This document shows positions 14,466-14,822 of a stretch of 14,822 nucleotides of DNA, piece after piece (positions within the stretch are counted from its first letter, which is position 1; each line of letters opens with the position of its first letter). The position numbers and the translations under genes are program-made. The DNA is from Deltaproteobacteria bacterium (GTDB lineage: Bacteria > Desulfobacterota > Desulfobacteria > Desulfobacterales > JAFDDL01), in NCBI GenBank assembly GCA_019310865.1, contig JAFDDL010000028.1, positions 1 through 14,822 on the forward strand, read 5' to 3'. Under the pieces are notes generated by a model. That model was not told the origin of the DNA. It worked only from the letters and a program-made list of their open reading frames with translations, and ran no database searches.

Positions 14466-14714
14466 TCCGATTTGACCCGACCCCCTGTTCAAACACCCGC
14501 AATCTTGAATTTTAAATCAAGAATCTGAATAAAAATCCCTACGGTTTAAATTGCTTACCGCTTGATATCTTCTGTCCGGAATCGGTTAAAATTGAAAAAA
14601 GGACAAAAAAACCGTGCCGGTTTTTTGCATTTGAATGTTATTTTGTAATCGAAGTAACCTGCTGATATTTTATGTGCATGCATAATGGGGAGACAATTAT
14701 TTTGCAAATATTGG
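14466..14714. other. right-end non-coding region of the transposon
   Basis: No gene is seen between the ATPase stop and the right terminal repeat. The stretch holds a small palindrome TCTTGA/TCAAGA around 14502-14521, the terminator listed separately, and TATTTTGTAA (14639-14648), the exact complement of a 10-mer near the left end (10273-10282). The TAYCCCGCC motif is absent here, so the two ends are asymmetric. Confidence 0.5.
14606..14626 (+). terminator. hairpin with T-run, likely terminator of the transposon operon
   Basis: AAAAAACCG (14606-14614), loop TGC, CGGTTTTTT (14618-14626): nine perfect pairs ending in six T. The A/T arms make it readable in both directions, so it could also block transcription entering from the right. 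The stem has only three GC pairs, which lowers confidence. Confidence 0.5.
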
Positions 14715-14738
14715 CGTTACACTATTCGCGAGCGTTTA
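14715..14738 (-). repeat. right terminal inverted repeat of the transposon
   Basis: On the plus strand it reads CGTTACACTATTCGC then GAGCGTTTA. It is the reverse complement of 10242-10265 with one mismatch. The last bases (TTA on the plus strand, TAA on the minus strand) end the open frame that enters from the right. Confidence 0.85.
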
Positions 14739-14822
14739 TACGCCCACCAAAGTGGTGAGCACTTTTTCGGTGTACCTTTTTTTGCCATAACCATGAGTAA
14801 CTTCAATTTCACGGGTCACAGG
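14736..14822 (-). CDS. possible 3' end of a gene interrupted by the transposon, partial
   Basis: On the minus strand the frame from the window edge is open for 28 codons (PVTREIEVTHGYGKKRYTEK then VLTTLVGV) and stops at a TAA that lies inside the terminal inverted repeat. I do not recognise the protein. The composition is plausible for a real protein, but the stretch is short and the opposite strand is also open in one frame, so chance cannot be excluded. Confidence 0.3.
   Translation of the reverse strand, partial: PVTREIEVTHGYGKKRYTEKVLTTLVGV

Larger units (their letters stand above)
10242..14738. mobile_element. multi-gene DDE/AAA+ transposon bounded by 24-bp inverted repeats
   Basis: The ends are inverted copies (10242-10265 and 14715-14738) differing at one position. 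Between them lie five genes in one direction: a double-CxxC zinc protein (10508), a CHC2-like zinc finger (11226), an HTH protein (11534), a DDE transposase (12106) and an AAA+ ATPase (13788). The last two overlap by one base. The DDE transposase plus AAA+ ATPase is the core of the Tn7, Mu and IS21 classes, but the three upstream genes do not match the usual Tn7 (tnsA, tnsD, tnsE) or Tn5053 (tniQ, tniR) sets. The ends start TAAACG rather than the TG expected of Tn7/Mu, and I found no unambiguous target duplication next to the repeats, so the exact termini could be a few bases off. No passenger genes are present. Confidence 0.85.

Noticed and set aside
10242..14738. Assigning the element directly to Tn7 or to IS21
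   Set aside because: It lacks tnsA, tnsD/tniQ and tnsE, its ends do not begin with TG, and IS21 normally has only istA and istB; only the transposase-ATPase core is shared.

Overview
The window looks like an accessory region of a strictly anaerobic bacterium. My best guess is a Desulfobacterota-type (sulfate-reducer-like) genome, from the radical SAM gene, the remnant resembling a BadF/HgdC-type activase, the tandem Lrp regulator and the moderate base composition. No rRNA, tRNA or marker gene is present, so this is inference. No CRISPR array or tRNA gene was recognised.

Layout. (1) 1-1458: a type IV toxin-antitoxin pair of the AbiE kind; the antitoxin is cut by the window edge, and the toxin start overlaps its stop. 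(2) 1506-4709, minus strand: a likely operon of a class I/II aminotransferase, a radical SAM enzyme with an unusually spaced cysteine motif, and a cupin, followed by a frameshifted scrap resembling a BadF/HgdC-type activase N-terminus. A gene for a double-length Lrp/AsnC-type protein (5142-6128) diverges from this operon across 430 AT-rich bases and is the obvious candidate regulator. (3) 6123-8446, minus strand: a GNAT acetyltransferase lacking its N-terminus, an exported calcineurin-like phosphoesterase, and a remnant in which a HEPN-type gene appears fused by deletion to the tail of an MNT-type nucleotidyltransferase gene. (4) 8499-9754: an NTF2-like protein divergent from an intact ribbon-helix-helix/VapC pair with a near-consensus promoter and a probable operator. 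(5) 9961-10102: a 142-bp nested palindrome flanked by a 4-bp direct repeat, which looks like a small non-autonomous mobile element.

(6) 10242-14738 is the main discovery candidate: a multi-gene transposon of about 4.5 kb bounded by 24-bp inverted repeats (23 of 24 match). It carries five codirectional genes: a double-CxxC zinc-binding protein, a stand-alone DnaG-type (CHC2-like) zinc finger, a helix-turn-helix protein, a DDE transposase with a Mu/TnsB/IstA-like layout, and an AAA+ ATPase of the TnsC/MuB/IstB kind. The transposase-ATPase pair is the classical core of Tn7/Mu/IS21-type elements. The three upstream genes, the clustered TAYCCCGCC repeats in the left end and a hairpin that buries the first ribosome binding site are not explained by any named family I can recall. 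The zinc-finger and HTH proteins are therefore candidates for target selection or control of transposition.

The number of toxin-antitoxin loci, gene remnants and mobile sequences suggests a genomic island or another region of high turnover.
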